The notes under the pieces: model-generated
Seen by the model: only the letters and a program-made list of their open reading frames with translations
What the model was told of the DNA's origin: nothing
The model's database searches: none
Part shown: piece by piece, positions 24,404-33,230 of the stretch
Layout: the number at the start of each line of letters is the position of its first letter
Position numbering within the stretch: the stretch's first letter is position 1
Position numbers and translations under genes: made by a program
NCBI RefSeq assembly: GCF_021129305.1
Contig: NZ_JAJOMB010000009.1
Coordinates: forward strand, 124,001 to 188,000
Source: Kineosporia babensis
GTDB lineage: Bacteria; Actinomycetota; Actinomycetes; Actinomycetales; Kineosporiaceae
Reading direction: 5' to 3'
DNA length: 64,000 nucleotides

Positions 24404-26620
24404 ATGACCGCGACGAGTGCCGAGAACGAGACGCTCGCCCACTACGCCGAGCCGGCCATCCAGCTCGACGGCCGGGCCGGGGTCCTGGAGCTGGACGGGG
24501 TGTTCCGCCGCCGCCCCGCGCTGGCCTGCGTGGTGGTGCACACCGAGCACGGTCCCAAGGTGGTCGACCGCAGCTGGTTCGAGGCCTGGGTGACCGGCCG
24601 GCTGGGCTACGGCCGGGCCGTGCACTCGCGGACCCGGCTGCAGGACATCGCCTTTCCCGAGTCGCTGGTGCTCGGTGCCGACACCACGGTCGAGGCCGCG
24701 GCGCTGGCGATCATCGACGGCCAGGGCCGGGTGATCGCCAACAACATCGGGGTGAGCGGCCCGCAGAACGCGATCAGCACGGTCCGCACCACGGCGGTGA
24801 TCGCCGGGCTCTACCAGCGCTACGCCTTCCAGGCCGTGCACGACCCGCTCACCGGCCTGCACAACCGGATGTTCCTGACCGAGCACCTGCGCCGGCACGG
24901 CAGCGCCGCGGTGCCGGCCGCGCTCTACATCGACCTGGACCGGTTCAAGGACGTGAACGACCGGTTCGGGCACGCGGCCGGCGACCAGGTGCTGGTCGAG
25001 TTCGCCCGGCGGCTGCAGGCTTTGGCCGGCCCGGGCGACCTGGTGATCCGGCTCGGCGGCGACGAGTTCGTGGTGCTGCTGGCCGGCGGCCACGACCCGG
25101 CCCTCACCCGCGCCAGCGCCGAGCGTGTGGTGGCCGAGGCGGCCCGGCCGTTCGTGATCAGCGTGGAGCAGGTCGGGGTCACCGTGCAGCTGGGCGCCAG
25201 CGTCGGCGTGGCCAGCGCGGGCCGGGCCCGGCACTGCGCGGTGGCACCGGACCAGCTGCTGACCGAGGCGGACATGGCCATGTACCAGGCCAAGTCGATG
25301 GGCCGGGGCCGGCTGTTCCACTACGACGAGCAGATCCTGGCCGAGCGCGAGGCCCCGGCCACCACCCACGCCCGGCACGACCTGGAGCGGCGGCTGCGCC
25401 AGGCGCTGGCCGAGCAGGCGCTGGAGCTGCACTACCAGCCGCTGCTGGAGCTCGGTTCCGGCCGGGTCGGCGCGGTGGAGGCACTGGCCCGCTGGCACGA
25501 CCCGGTGCTCGGCCCGGTCACCCCGGGCGAGTTCATCGCCGTGGCCGAGGAGAGCGGCCTGATCGTCGACCTGGGCCGGTGGGCGCTGGCCCAGGCCTGT
25601 CACGACGCGGCGGGCTGGGCCGCGGGGCCGAGCGTGGCGGTGAACGTCTCGGCGGTGCAGCTGGCTCAGCGCTCGTTCATCACCGACGTGACCGATGCGC
25701 TGGCCGGCTCCGGCCTGCCGCCGAGCCGGCTGTGCCTGGAGATCACCGAGACCGCCGCCATCGCCGACCTGTGCGAGACCGCGCGCCGGCTCAACGAGCT
25801 GCGGGCGATGGGCGTCACCGTGGCGCTGGACGACTTCGGCACCGGGCACTCGTCGCTGACCATGCTGCGCCGCCTGCCGGTCTCGGTGGTCAAGATCGAC
25901 AAGAGCTTCACCGGCCGGATCACCGACGACGCGGCCGACGCCACCCTGGTCCGCCTGGTCACCGACGCGGCCCACGTCCTGGGGATGACCGTGTGCGCCG
26001 AGGGGATCGAGACCGCCGAGCAGGCCGCCCAGCTCGCCGCCATGGGCTGCGACCTGGTGCAGGGCTGGCTCATCGCCCCGGCCCAGCCCGGCCCGCAGGC
26101 ACTGGCCGCCTGGCTGCGCCGGCACGACGCCGGGGAGGGCCACCCCCAGCCGGCCCCGCTGCCTCTGGGCGCCAGCGACGAACTGGTGCTGGTGGCCGAC
26201 TCCGAGGGCCGGCTCAGCTACGTGGGCGGGGCCAGCCTGAGCGTGCTCGGCCGCCGCGCCGAGGAGATGCTGGGCACCTCGGTGCTGGCCATGATCCACC
26301 CCGACGACCTGGACCGGATCCGGGCCAAAGGCCTTCCGGCGCACGACCGCAACGGCACCACCTACCGGTTCCGGGCCCGGGACGGCTCCTACCGCTGGCT
26401 GCTGTGCCGCACCCGCCGGGTCGCCTCCGGCTCCGAGGGCCGCTGGCAGCTGATGCTGGCCTGCCGCGACGTGACCCGCTCGGCCGAGGCCGAGCAGGCC
26501 CTGGCCGACCTGCGCTCGCACCTGCACACCATCGGCGTGGACGAGGAGCTCAGCCGCACCGCGTGGGTACCGGTCATCCCTGCTTCCAGGTCACGTCGAG
26601 CCACAAACGATCACCGCTGA
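24404..26620 (+). CDS. Cyclic-di-GMP turnover protein: CBS-like, GGDEF, EAL and C-terminal PAS
   Basis: A 738-residue cytoplasmic protein with both diguanylate cyclase and phosphodiesterase domains. Residues 10-140 resemble a CBS pair (ADTTVEAAALAIIDGQGRVIAN). The GGDEF domain (about 145-305) has an intact RLGGDEF site; the product-inhibition motif RxxD is replaced by GPGD, so feedback inhibition should be absent. The EAL domain (about 322-570) keeps VEALARWHDP and the DDFGTGHSS loop, suggesting activity. A PAS domain (about 590-695, MIHPDDLDRI then YRWLLCRTR) is C-terminal, an unusual order. The ATG at 24404 is chosen because the CBS-like domain begins just after it; the frame extends upstream to 24173. 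It overlaps the convergent gene by 47 bp. Confidence 0.92.
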   Translation: MTATSAENETLAHYAEPAIQLDGRAGVLELDGVFRRRPALACVVVHTEHGPKVVDRSWFEAWVTGRLGYGRAVHSRTRLQDIAFPESLVLGADTTVEAAALAIIDGQGRVIANNIGVSGPQNAISTVRTTAVIAGLYQRYAFQAVHDPLTGLHNRMFLTEHLRRHGSAAVPAALYIDLDRFKDVNDRFGHAAGDQVLVEFARRLQALAGPGDLVIRLGGDEFVVLLAGGHDPALTRASAERVVAEAARPFVISVEQVGVTVQLGASVGVASAGRARHCAVAPDQLLTEADMAMYQAKSMGRGRLFHYDEQILAEREAPATTHARHDLERRLRQALAEQALELHYQPLLELGSGRVGAVEALARWHDPVLGPVTPGEFIAVAEESGLIVDLGRWALAQACHDAAGWAAGPSVAVNVSAVQLAQRSFITDVTDALAGSGLPPSRLCLEITETAAIADLCETARRLNELRAMGVTVALDDFGTGHSSLTMLRRLPVSVVKIDKSFTGRITDDAADATLVRLVTDAAHVLGMTVCAEGIETAEQAAQLAAMGCDLVQGWLIAPAQPGPQALAAWLRRHDAGEGHPQPAPLPLGASDELVLVADSEGRLSYVGGASLSVLGRRAEEMLGTSVLAMIHPDDLDRIRAKGLPAHDRNGTTYRFRARDGSYRWLLCRTRRVASGSEGRWQLMLACRDVTRSAEAEQALADLRSHLHTIGVDEELSRTAWVPVIPASRSRRATNDHR

Positions 26621-27704
26621 CCAGCTGGCTCGACTCCACCAGAGCCCCCGGGGCACCCGGTGCGCTCACCGGCCCGGCCTCGGCCAGCGTCTCGGCGCCG
26701 TCCACCACCACGCTCAGGGTGACCTGGTCGTCCCGCGCCACCACCGCCACCCGGGCACTGGAACGGGCCCCGGCCAGCACCGAGATCACCGGCTCGGTCA
26801 GCGCCCGGCGGGCCGCCAGCGGCACGGCCGGCAGGGCCCCGCGCATCGAGGCCTGCACCGAGATGCCCTGCCGCTCGGCCACGTCGATGCAGGCGTAGAT
26901 CTCGTGCTCCAGCGGATCGGCCACGTCGTCGCTCTCGGCGAACAGCCGCCGCATCCGGGCCGCCTCCACCGAGCAGGCCCGCTGGACCAGTGGGTCGGCC
27001 GGGTCGTGCTGCCCGGTGGCGATCCCCTCCAGCAACGGCACGGTGGTGGCGACCAGACCGTCGTAGCGGATCTGGCGGTCGGCGTGCACCTGCTCGGCCA
27101 CCCGCTCGGACAACCGCAGCCGTTCCTCCTCCTCCATCGTGCGCCGGGCCATCGCCCCGGACTGCTGCGAGGTGATCGCGGCCACCGCCACCGCGCCCTG
27201 CCAGGCGGCCACCAGCAGACTGGTCACCCCCATCTCGACCAGCTTGGCCTCGTTGCCCATCCCGGCCCCCAGCACCTGCACCAGGCTGATCACCTGCTGC
27301 AGGCCGAGCGCGCCGAAGAACCAGCGCAGCTTCAGGTCCATCAGCAGCAGCACCGCGAACCAGCCGAAGATCTTCCAGGACCAGTGGGCCGGCAGCAGCA
27401 GCTGCTCGGGCTCGACCGCGGTGGTGGCCAGCACGCTCGCCACCATGGCGATCCCCACCATCGGCCAGCGGGCCCGGCCCCAGGGCCGGTCCAGCGCCAC
27501 CATGACGGTCGCGGCGACCAGCACCGCCACCAGCACCGCCAGGCAGGCGTACTCCAGCACCGGCAGGCTGTAGGCGTGCGGGGTGGCGATCGCGGTCGGC
27601 AGGAACCAGGCGCACAGCACCACCGCGGTGATGAACAGGACGGCGATCCGCAGCCCCCGCAGGAACTCGTCGGCGATCACCACCGGGGCACTCGACTCAG
27701 GCAT
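26574..27704 (-). CDS. Membrane protein resembling a histidine kinase without a recognisable phospho-acceptor
   Basis: A 376-residue protein with about five or six N-terminal helices (residues 15-185), then a cytoplasmic part. The segment ERLRLSERVAEQVHADRQIRYDGLVATTVPLLEGIATG occupies the place of a kinase dimerisation helix but lacks the H-D or H-E pair. The C-terminal 110 residues (about 270-370) look like a degenerate ATPase domain without N- or G-box motifs. It overlaps the upstream kinase gene by 8 bp on the same strand, so the two are co-expressed and may form a hetero-oligomer. I infer a pseudokinase or regulatory subunit. Confidence 0.75.
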   Translation of the reverse strand: MPESSAPVVIADEFLRGLRIAVLFITAVVLCAWFLPTAIATPHAYSLPVLEYACLAVLVAVLVAATVMVALDRPWGRARWPMVGIAMVASVLATTAVEPEQLLLPAHWSWKIFGWFAVLLLMDLKLRWFFGALGLQQVISLVQVLGAGMGNEAKLVEMGVTSLLVAAWQGAVAVAAITSQQSGAMARRTMEEEERLRLSERVAEQVHADRQIRYDGLVATTVPLLEGIATGQHDPADPLVQRACSVEAARMRRLFAESDDVADPLEHEIYACIDVAERQGISVQASMRGALPAVPLAARRALTEPVISVLAGARSSARVAVVARDDQVTLSVVVDGAETLAEAGPVSAPGAPGALVESSQLVSGDRLWLDVTWKQG

Positions 27705-28848
27705 CGGCCCACTCCAGACGCACCACGGTGCCCCGGCCCGGGCTCGAGCTGACCGTGCCCAGACCCCCGGCCCGGCTCATCCGCGAGACGATCGACTCGG
27801 AGATCCCGCGCCGGTGCGAGGGCACCTCGGCCGGATCAAAACCCCGGCCCTGGTCGCGGATCTCGACCACCAGCCGTCCCCGGTCGTGCTGGACCGACAG
27901 ATCCGCCTCGGACACCGAGGCGTGCCGGGCCACGTTGGTCAGCGCCTCGCGCACGCTGTCTCTGATCGCGATCGCCGGGGTGGAGGGCAGCATCAGCGTC
28001 TGCAACGGCGAATACGAGACGGCCACCCCACCGGCCGCCGTCGTCTCGGCGAGCATGGTGGCCAGGTCGAGGGTCTGGGCCGGAGGCGCCGCCCGGGCGT
28101 CGGGCGTCAGCATCTCCAGATCCCGGCGGGCCTGTTGCTGCAGCCACTCGCTGCCCCGGGGTACCGCGCCCTGCCCGATCATCAGCAGCGTGGCCGCGGC
28201 GGTGTCGTGCAGCGTGGCCAGGTGCTCACGTTCGTCGGCCCGCCGGGCCCGGCTGACCTCGGCCGCGGCCCGCTCGCGGTCACCGGCGGCCAGGTAGGCG
28301 TCGGCCCGCCGGCCACCGCGCCGCAGCAACACGTACAGGCCACGCGAGAGCACTCCGTCGGTGGGCAGCCAGATCGCCGGCGCGGGCCAGGTGCCGCCCT
28401 CGCCGCCGGTGGCCCCCTCGATCCCGACCACGTAGGCGGCCACCAGCAGCACCGTGGCCAGCGCCCCGACCTTCGGCGAGGTGTGCCACTGATAGGTCAC
28501 GATCGTCATCGCCACCAGGGCGTTCATCCAGCCGCTGCCGTCCGGCACGCTGTCCGGCGGGATCGTCCAGTACTGGGTGGCCAGCACCGCGCAGACGATG
28601 CTCAGGTCGGCGGCCAGCCACCCGGGCCCGAGCCGGCCGCCGTCCTTCATCTGCAGGATCCGCCAGCTGAAGATCACCGTCCAGATCATCAGCACCACGG
28701 TCACCAGCGCGGCGGTGACCAGCCGGCTTCCGTCGAGCAGCAGCAGGCCCAGGCTGCCGCAGCCGATGGTGACGACCAGGCGGCTGTACGCGGCCCATTG
28801 CAGGCTGAGTCGCAGCATCGCCCGTTCGACCGGCTGTGGTTCTGGCAC
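27697..28848 (-). CDS. Sensor histidine kinase-like protein (no adjacent response regulator)
   Basis: A 383-residue membrane protein. Five or six hydrophobic helices fill residues 20-155. A putative phospho-acceptor His lies in EREHLATLHDTAAATLLMIG, similar to the HisKA_3 class. The ATPase domain (about 285-380) has an N-box (REALTNVARHA), a G1 box (IRDQGRGFDP) and a glycine loop (SSSPGRGTVVRLEW). No response-regulator gene lies nearby, so it may signal through a distant regulator. Its start is about 60 bp from the next gene upstream. Confidence 0.86.
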   Translation of the reverse strand: MPEPQPVERAMLRLSLQWAAYSRLVVTIGCGSLGLLLLDGSRLVTAALVTVVLMIWTVIFSWRILQMKDGGRLGPGWLAADLSIVCAVLATQYWTIPPDSVPDGSGWMNALVAMTIVTYQWHTSPKVGALATVLLVAAYVVGIEGATGGEGGTWPAPAIWLPTDGVLSRGLYVLLRRGGRRADAYLAAGDRERAAAEVSRARRADEREHLATLHDTAAATLLMIGQGAVPRGSEWLQQQARRDLEMLTPDARAAPPAQTLDLATMLAETTAAGGVAVSYSPLQTLMLPSTPAIAIRDSVREALTNVARHASVSEADLSVQHDRGRLVVEIRDQGRGFDPAEVPSHRRGISESIVSRMSRAGGLGTVSSSPGRGTVVRLEWADA

Positions 28849-28905
28849 GGGTGGAGTATTACAGAACGGACTCTCTGCGCCCGGCCGCTCAGTTCGGGTG
28901 CCGGT

Positions 28906-29187
28906 TCACCCGCCGACAACGTGTTCGGCGGTGAAGGTTTCCGGCCCGGCCTGGGTGACCCGCCAGACCCGCAGGTCCTTGCCGGTGCCACGGTTGTCCT
29001 TCTCGTAGAACTTCACCGTGGCGTGGTCCCAGCGGGAACAGCCGTGCACCACGTAGCCGGTGCCGTGGTCGATGGTGAACTCGGCGATGCTGCCGACCAG
29101 GTCGTTGAGGTCCTGGACCGGGTTCCCGGCCACGCCCAGGATGCGATAGGCGCGGCCCGAGACGATCGGGGCGGGAGGTACGGACAT
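28906..29187 (-). CDS. Small hypothetical protein
   Basis: A 93-residue soluble protein of unknown function. It begins MSVPPAPIVSGRAYRILGV and is predicted to be mostly beta strand (GSIAEFTIDHGTGYVVHGCSRWDHATVKFYEK). There is no signal peptide or membrane helix. A ggagga-type ribosome site precedes the ATG. It stands between the kinase pair and the imine-reductase genes on the same strand with clear gaps on both sides. I recognise no family. Confidence 0.65.
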   Translation of the reverse strand: MSVPPAPIVSGRAYRILGVAGNPVQDLNDLVGSIAEFTIDHGTGYVVHGCSRWDHATVKFYEKDNRGTGKDLRVWRVTQAGPETFTAEHVVGG

Positions 29188-29252
29188 GGTGGTCCTCCGG
29201 AACGGCCGGGGTGGGTGTCAACCGTGTCTACTCACCCGTCATGATCGCCCGT

Positions 29253-30173
29253 TCACCGGCCGGGCGCCAGACCCGGACCCCGATCGTCGGCTGACGGAAA
29301 AGGCGTTCGGCGCAGGATTTCGTACAGCGCCGTCCAGTTCTGCCCGCCCAGCCCGGCCGCGATCGTCCGTTGATAGTGCGACAGAACAGCTTCCGGAAGT
29401 TCGCTGTCCACTCCGGAACTTTGCGCGGTGCGCACGATGTGCTCGGCGGTGGCGCCCATCATGACGGCGTTGCTCAGGTCGCCGGGGTGCTCGGCGGTCT
29501 CCAGTTGCGTGGACAGCTCCTCGCCGGTGCCGATCATCGCCGGGATACCGGTGAGCAGCTGCAGGGCATCCGGCAGAAAGTCTCTCGTCGGCGCGCCCGC
29601 CGCGCTGATCAGGGCGGCCGCGTTGAGCAGACCGGACAACGAGGTCAGGAACACCAGCAGACTGGCCTGGTAGAACAGCTGGGCCAGACCGGGATCGGCG
29701 CCCAGATAGCGAGCTTCACCGATCGGCTCGAGCAGCGGCGCCAGGTCGTCGAACACCTGACCGGAGCCGCTGTAGTACACGAACGCGCCCGGTCGGCCGA
29801 TCATCGGCGCAGGCACCATCACCCCGCCGGTCAGGAACTGGGCACCCACCCCGGCCGCCCGGCGGGCGCTCCGACGAGACCGGTCCGGAGTATCGGAACT
29901 GAGGTTGACCAGCACCTTTCCACGCAGGGCGGGCGCTGGCACCTGGTCCAGAACGGCATCCCCGGCGGCATGGTCGGTCAGGCTCAGAACGATAACGGGA
30001 GACGCTTGCACCGCCTCGGCCGGTGAGGTCGCCAGGGTGGCTCCCGCGGTGCGGAGGGGGTCCGCGCGAGATGCCGTGCGGTTCCACACCGTCACGGTGT
30101 TTCCGCCGGACAACAGGGCCCACGTCATCGCCTGACCCATCGGGCCCAGACCGATCATCGTGACATCACTCAT
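29253..30173 (-). CDS. Imine-reductase-like NADP-dependent oxidoreductase, Tyr type
   Basis: A 306-residue member of the 6-phosphogluconate-dehydrogenase/beta-hydroxyacid-dehydrogenase superfamily with an imine-reductase layout. The Rossmann domain has GLGPMGQAM (9-17) and VWNRTASRADP, whose Arg/Ser/Arg positions suit NADPH. The long central helix (residues 163-180, AQLFYQASLLVFLTSLSG) carries Tyr168 where imine reductases have their Asp or Tyr proton-donor position. The usual C-terminal helical domain follows. The start codon overlaps the stop of the paralogue upstream (ATGA). Imine reductases with Tyr there are typically S-selective. The natural substrate is unknown. Confidence 0.86.
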   Translation of the reverse strand: MSDVTMIGLGPMGQAMTWALLSGGNTVTVWNRTASRADPLRTAGATLATSPAEAVQASPVIVLSLTDHAAGDAVLDQVPAPALRGKVLVNLSSDTPDRSRRSARRAAGVGAQFLTGGVMVPAPMIGRPGAFVYYSGSGQVFDDLAPLLEPIGEARYLGADPGLAQLFYQASLLVFLTSLSGLLNAAALISAAGAPTRDFLPDALQLLTGIPAMIGTGEELSTQLETAEHPGDLSNAVMMGATAEHIVRTAQSSGVDSELPEAVLSHYQRTIAAGLGGQNWTALYEILRRTPFPSADDRGPGLAPGR

Positions 30174-31024
30174 CGTCTGCTCCTGAATTCCTCGTAGATC
30201 CGGGCAGTTCCGTGCTCGCCGTGGCCGGACTCGATCTGGTTGCGCACCAGCCGCCGCACCGGATGCAGGGTCTGTGTGCCCACCCCGGCCTCCCCGGAGG
30301 CCTGTTCCAGGGCCGCCAGAGCGGTCTCGGTGAAGCGCAGGCTCTGCTGACCCGGCGCGGTGTAGTCCCGGGCGTCCACGGTCTGCGCGTAATCGGCCAG
30401 GCCCTGCGTCATGGTGGCCAGAAAGGGAGCCTGCAACTGGGCGAACTCGACCGCCGGAACCTGGGCGTCGGCCACCATCGCCGCACCGTGCAGGAAGCCG
30501 GCGAACATCTGGTACATCCCGCTCAGCATGGCCAGGTCGTACAGCGAGGCCAGGCCGGCGTCGGCCCCGAAGTACCGGGCCTCACCCCACAGCTGCAGCA
30601 GATCGCGGTGCTGCTCGAAGACCTCGGCCCGGCCGCTGTAGAGCACCACCGCGCCGGGCCCGCCGATCATCTCGGGCACGGCCATGATCGCCCCGTCCAG
30701 ATAGGCGATGCCGTGGCGGGCGGCCCAGGCCGCCAGCTCGCGGGCCTGGCCGGGGGTGGTGGTGGTCAGGTTGATCAGCACGTGCCCACGCAGGTCATCG
30801 GCGATCGGATCCAGACTCTCGTGCACCGAGAGGTGATCGAAGAGACAGGCGACGAGTGGACCGTCCGTCGGTGGTTCGATCTTGGGTAGCACCTGGGCCC
30901 CGCGGTCGGCCAAAGGTGCTGTGCGGTCGGGGTTCCGGTTCCAGACGCGGACGTTGCGCCGGTTGCTCAGGGTGGCACCGGCGAGGGCGGAACCCATCGC
31001 CCCGGTGCCCAGGAAGGTGGTCAT
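30170..31024 (-). CDS. Imine-reductase-like NADP-dependent oxidoreductase, Asp type
   Basis: A 284-residue paralogue of the following gene. The nucleotide site is LGTGAMGSALA (5-15) with VWNRNPDRTAP for NADPH. The central helix reads SLYDLAMLSGMYQMF, placing Asp163 at the catalytic position occupied by Tyr168 in its neighbour; Asp here marks the R-selective imine-reductase class. The remainder (FLHGAAMVADAQVPAVEFAQL) matches the family well. It is the first gene of a two-gene operon, divergent from an HxlR regulator that probably controls it. Confidence 0.88.
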   Translation of the reverse strand: MTTFLGTGAMGSALAGATLSNRRNVRVWNRNPDRTAPLADRGAQVLPKIEPPTDGPLVACLFDHLSVHESLDPIADDLRGHVLINLTTTTPGQARELAAWAARHGIAYLDGAIMAVPEMIGGPGAVVLYSGRAEVFEQHRDLLQLWGEARYFGADAGLASLYDLAMLSGMYQMFAGFLHGAAMVADAQVPAVEFAQLQAPFLATMTQGLADYAQTVDARDYTAPGQQSLRFTETALAALEQASGEAGVGTQTLHPVRRLVRNQIESGHGEHGTARIYEEFRSRR

Positions 31025-31152
31025 CTGCGGCAGGGCCTTTCGATCGGTCGGCTGCTGACGACCATGGTTCGCGGGCCGGGAAACCTCTGGCTAGTACCCA
31101 CTATTTTGTTCGATACTCACGTGTTGGTAAGCATCGAGGTCAGGGGCGGGCA
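31025..31152. promoter_or_regulatory. Divergent control region between the imine-reductase operon and HxlR
   Basis: A 128-bp gap with a relatively AT-rich core (about 31092-31130) containing agtacccactattttg followed by cgatactcac, two similar GTAC/CAC-type half-sites, as expected for an HxlR operator. Both promoters must lie here. The ribosome site for the HxlR gene is the aggggcgg just before its ATG. Confidence 0.5.
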
Positions 31153-31497
31153 ATGACGGTCAACCACCGGCGCGGGCCGTACGTCTGCGGGATCGACGCG
31201 GCGATGGACGTGGTCTCGGGCAAGTGGAAGTCGCTGATCCTGTGGGAACTGAACAGCCACGGCACCCGCCGGTTCGGTGAACTCAAGCGCGGCCTGCCCG
31301 GAGTGAGCGAGAAGATGCTGGTGCAGCACCTGCGCGAGATGGAGGAGGACGGGCTGATCCATCGTGAGGTCTACCGCGAGGTGCCGCCCAAGGTCGAGTA
31401 CTCCCTCACCGAGCAGGGCAGTTCGCTGAACCAGGCACTGGGTGCGCTGGGGGAGTGGGGCACCGGACGGCTGGCCCGGATCGCCGCGGAGGACTGA
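31153..31497 (+). CDS. HxlR-family winged-helix regulator
   Basis: A 114-residue DNA-binding protein. Cys13 and the family opening YVCGIDAAMDVVSGKWKSLILWEL are present, then the recognition region (RRFGELKRGLPGVSEKMLVQHLREMEEDGLI) and wing (REVYREVPPKVEYSLTEQG). HxlR proteins sense aldehydes, quinones or related electrophiles, often through that N-terminal Cys. It is divergent from the two imine-reductase-like genes, which it probably represses. Its stop codon directly abuts the stop of the next, convergent gene. Confidence 0.94.
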   Translation: MTVNHRRGPYVCGIDAAMDVVSGKWKSLILWELNSHGTRRFGELKRGLPGVSEKMLVQHLREMEEDGLIHREVYREVPPKVEYSLTEQGSSLNQALGALGEWGTGRLARIAAED

Positions 31498-32088
31498 TCA
31501 GCGAGTCAGGCCCAGCGTGGCGATCAGGTCCTCGTGCAGCTCGAACCACACCCGGTGGCAGGAGTCGCGGTCGGTTGCGGTGATCCACTCCGGGCTCTGC
31601 GCGGCCTGTTCCAGAGCGCCGGCGAATCGGGCGTGGTAGCCGCAGAAGCGCCGCAGCACCGTGGTCAGCCGGGCTTCGAGGTGGCGCAAGGCATCGGCGG
31701 GCCCGGCCAGCTGGGCCAAGGTGCTGCTCAGGGTCTGCTCGCCCAGGCCCAGCTCGGTCAGCTGCCGGCCCGAGCAGGCCGCGGCCACGATCCGGTTGAG
31801 CGGCAGAAAGTCCTGATGCACCTGCTCGAGCAGCTCCCGGGCGCCCGCCGCATCCAGCTCCGCCGCCAGAAGCGTTTCACCATGGGCCTTTCCGGATTCG
31901 GTCAGCGACCATCCGCCGTCGCCCCCGAACTCCGACCAGCTCACCTGACCGAAGGCCTGGGCATCGAGCAAGTATTCCTGGGCTTCGGCCGGCATCAGGT
32001 GGGCGCGCTCGGCGATCCGGTCGATGTCGGCATAGCCCAGGGTGCGAACGGCATGCAGCACGCGCAGGTCGGGGGCGGTGGTGATCAT
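31498..32088 (-). CDS. Winged-helix regulator-like protein linked to the PEP-dikinase cassette
   Basis: A 196-residue protein. The first 70 residues (RVLHAVRTLGYADIDRIAERAHLMPAEAQEYLLDAQAFGQV, then WSLTESGKAHGE) have a winged-helix pattern. The rest (about 75-196) is helical, with QVHQDFLPLNRIVAAACS and a final VWFELHEDLIATLGL. Its ATG overlaps the stop of the upstream phosphotransferase-like gene (ATGA), making it the third gene of a tight three-gene operon. It probably regulates, or binds the same ligand as, the enzyme. I know no experimentally studied relative. Confidence 0.75.
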   Translation of the reverse strand: MITTAPDLRVLHAVRTLGYADIDRIAERAHLMPAEAQEYLLDAQAFGQVSWSEFGGDGGWSLTESGKAHGETLLAAELDAAGARELLEQVHQDFLPLNRIVAAACSGRQLTELGLGEQTLSSTLAQLAGPADALRHLEARLTTVLRRFCGYHARFAGALEQAAQSPEWITATDRDSCHRVWFELHEDLIATLGLTR

Positions 32089-33230
32089 GGCTGCTCCTCG
32101 ATCGTGATGACGCCGTTGGTGCCGTCCACGGTCAGCGACTGCCCGGGCCGAATTCGGCTGGTTGCGTCGGGTACCTCGGTGATGGCCGGGATACCGAACT
32201 CGCGGGCGACGATGGCGGCGTGGGAGAGGATGCCTCCGACCTCGGTGACGACGGCTGCGGCCTGGGCGATCAGCGGGGTCCAGGCCGGGGAAGTGGTGCG
32301 GCAGACCAGGACCTGGCCGGGGCCGAACTTCTGGAAGTCGTTCAGCGAGAGAATGACTGCGGCCGGAGCGCAGATGCGTCCCGGGCTGGAAGCGGTGCCG
32401 AGCAAGCTGGTCGATGGCCGATCAGTGGTGGGCTGTGAGTTGCTCGATCCGCCGGGCTCGTGGGTGGCATCGGGACTGTGGTGCGGCCGGGTCCTCGCAG
32501 CGCTGAAGGCAGAACCGGTGATCGGGCGGGCCTGCAGAATCCAGATTTGTCCAGCTTGGACGGCCCACTCGACGTCCTGCGCCGGGCCGAGCACGGCCTC
32601 GATCCGGCGGCCCAGTTCGGTCAGCTCCTGTATTTGAGCTGCAGCGAGTACTGCCTTCTGCGAAAAGTTTTCGGGTTCTCGGGGTGAGGCCCGGGAGCGC
32701 CCCGCGGTCTCTGCGTCGGAGCGTTGGCCCCCGGTCCAGCGTTGCGGAGTGACTCGCCCTTCTCCTATCTGGTCGCCCAACCCGGGCGCGGCCTCGATGA
32801 CGGTCTCGGCTGCGCCGGTGACCGGATGCCGGGTGAACATCACTCCCGAAACCTCGGCGGCCAGCATCGGCATGACCAGCACCGGCACTGATGCCGAGCC
32901 TGCGTGATTCAACCGCTTCGCATAGGCCTGAGTACCTTGCCCCGAGCCGGCCACCCGCAGCACGCTTTCGGCCAGGTCCGCGTGAGAAACGTTCAGTTCG
33001 GTCAGCAGTTGTCCCGCGAACGAGGCCTGTTCGCCATCCTCTTCCCGGCCCGACGAACGCACCGCGAACGGACCGGGCCAGCTGGCCGCGCCGGCCGGCC
33101 AACCCGCGTCCGTTGCTGGATCGACGACCACCCACCCAAGGGGGACCGGGAATCCCCGCCGGGCAAGCACACCCAGCGTGCGGGCCTTGCCTCCGCACTC
33201 CGGGCCGGCCCCGGCGAGCGGCACGATCAT
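32085..33230 (-). CDS. Compact PEP-synthase/rifampicin-phosphotransferase-like enzyme
   Basis: A 381-residue protein with the two mobile parts of a dikinase but no large central domain. Residues 1-238 form a short ATP-grasp domain (GGKARTLGVLARRGFPVP, FAVRSSGREEDGEQASFAGQ, DVEWAVQAGQIWILQARPIT). A disordered linker (240-285) leads to the swivelling phosphohistidine domain (about 290-378) with His337 in GGILSHAAIVAREFGIPA. PEP synthase and rifampicin phosphotransferase are more than twice as long; here neither a PEP-binding barrel nor a drug-binding domain is present. The ATG at 33230 overlaps the stop of the upstream small gene (ATGA), so longer in-frame starts are rejected. It may phosphorylate a small molecule or a partner protein. 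The substrate is unknown. Confidence 0.82.
   Translation of the reverse strand: MIVPLAGAGPECGGKARTLGVLARRGFPVPLGWVVVDPATDAGWPAGAASWPGPFAVRSSGREEDGEQASFAGQLLTELNVSHADLAESVLRVAGSGQGTQAYAKRLNHAGSASVPVLVMPMLAAEVSGVMFTRHPVTGAAETVIEAAPGLGDQIGEGRVTPQRWTGGQRSDAETAGRSRASPREPENFSQKAVLAAAQIQELTELGRRIEAVLGPAQDVEWAVQAGQIWILQARPITGSAFSAARTRPHHSPDATHEPGGSSNSQPTTDRPSTSLLGTASSPGRICAPAAVILSLNDFQKFGPGQVLVCRTTSPAWTPLIAQAAAVVTEVGGILSHAAIVAREFGIPAITEVPDATSRIRPGQSLTVDGTNGVITIEEQP

Noticed and set aside
24089-26527. Very long open frame on the minus strand opposite the cyclic-di-GMP gene
   Set aside because: High-GC antisense shadow; amino-acid composition is dominated by Gly, His, Gln and Val with no domain, whereas the plus strand has clear GGDEF and EAL motifs.
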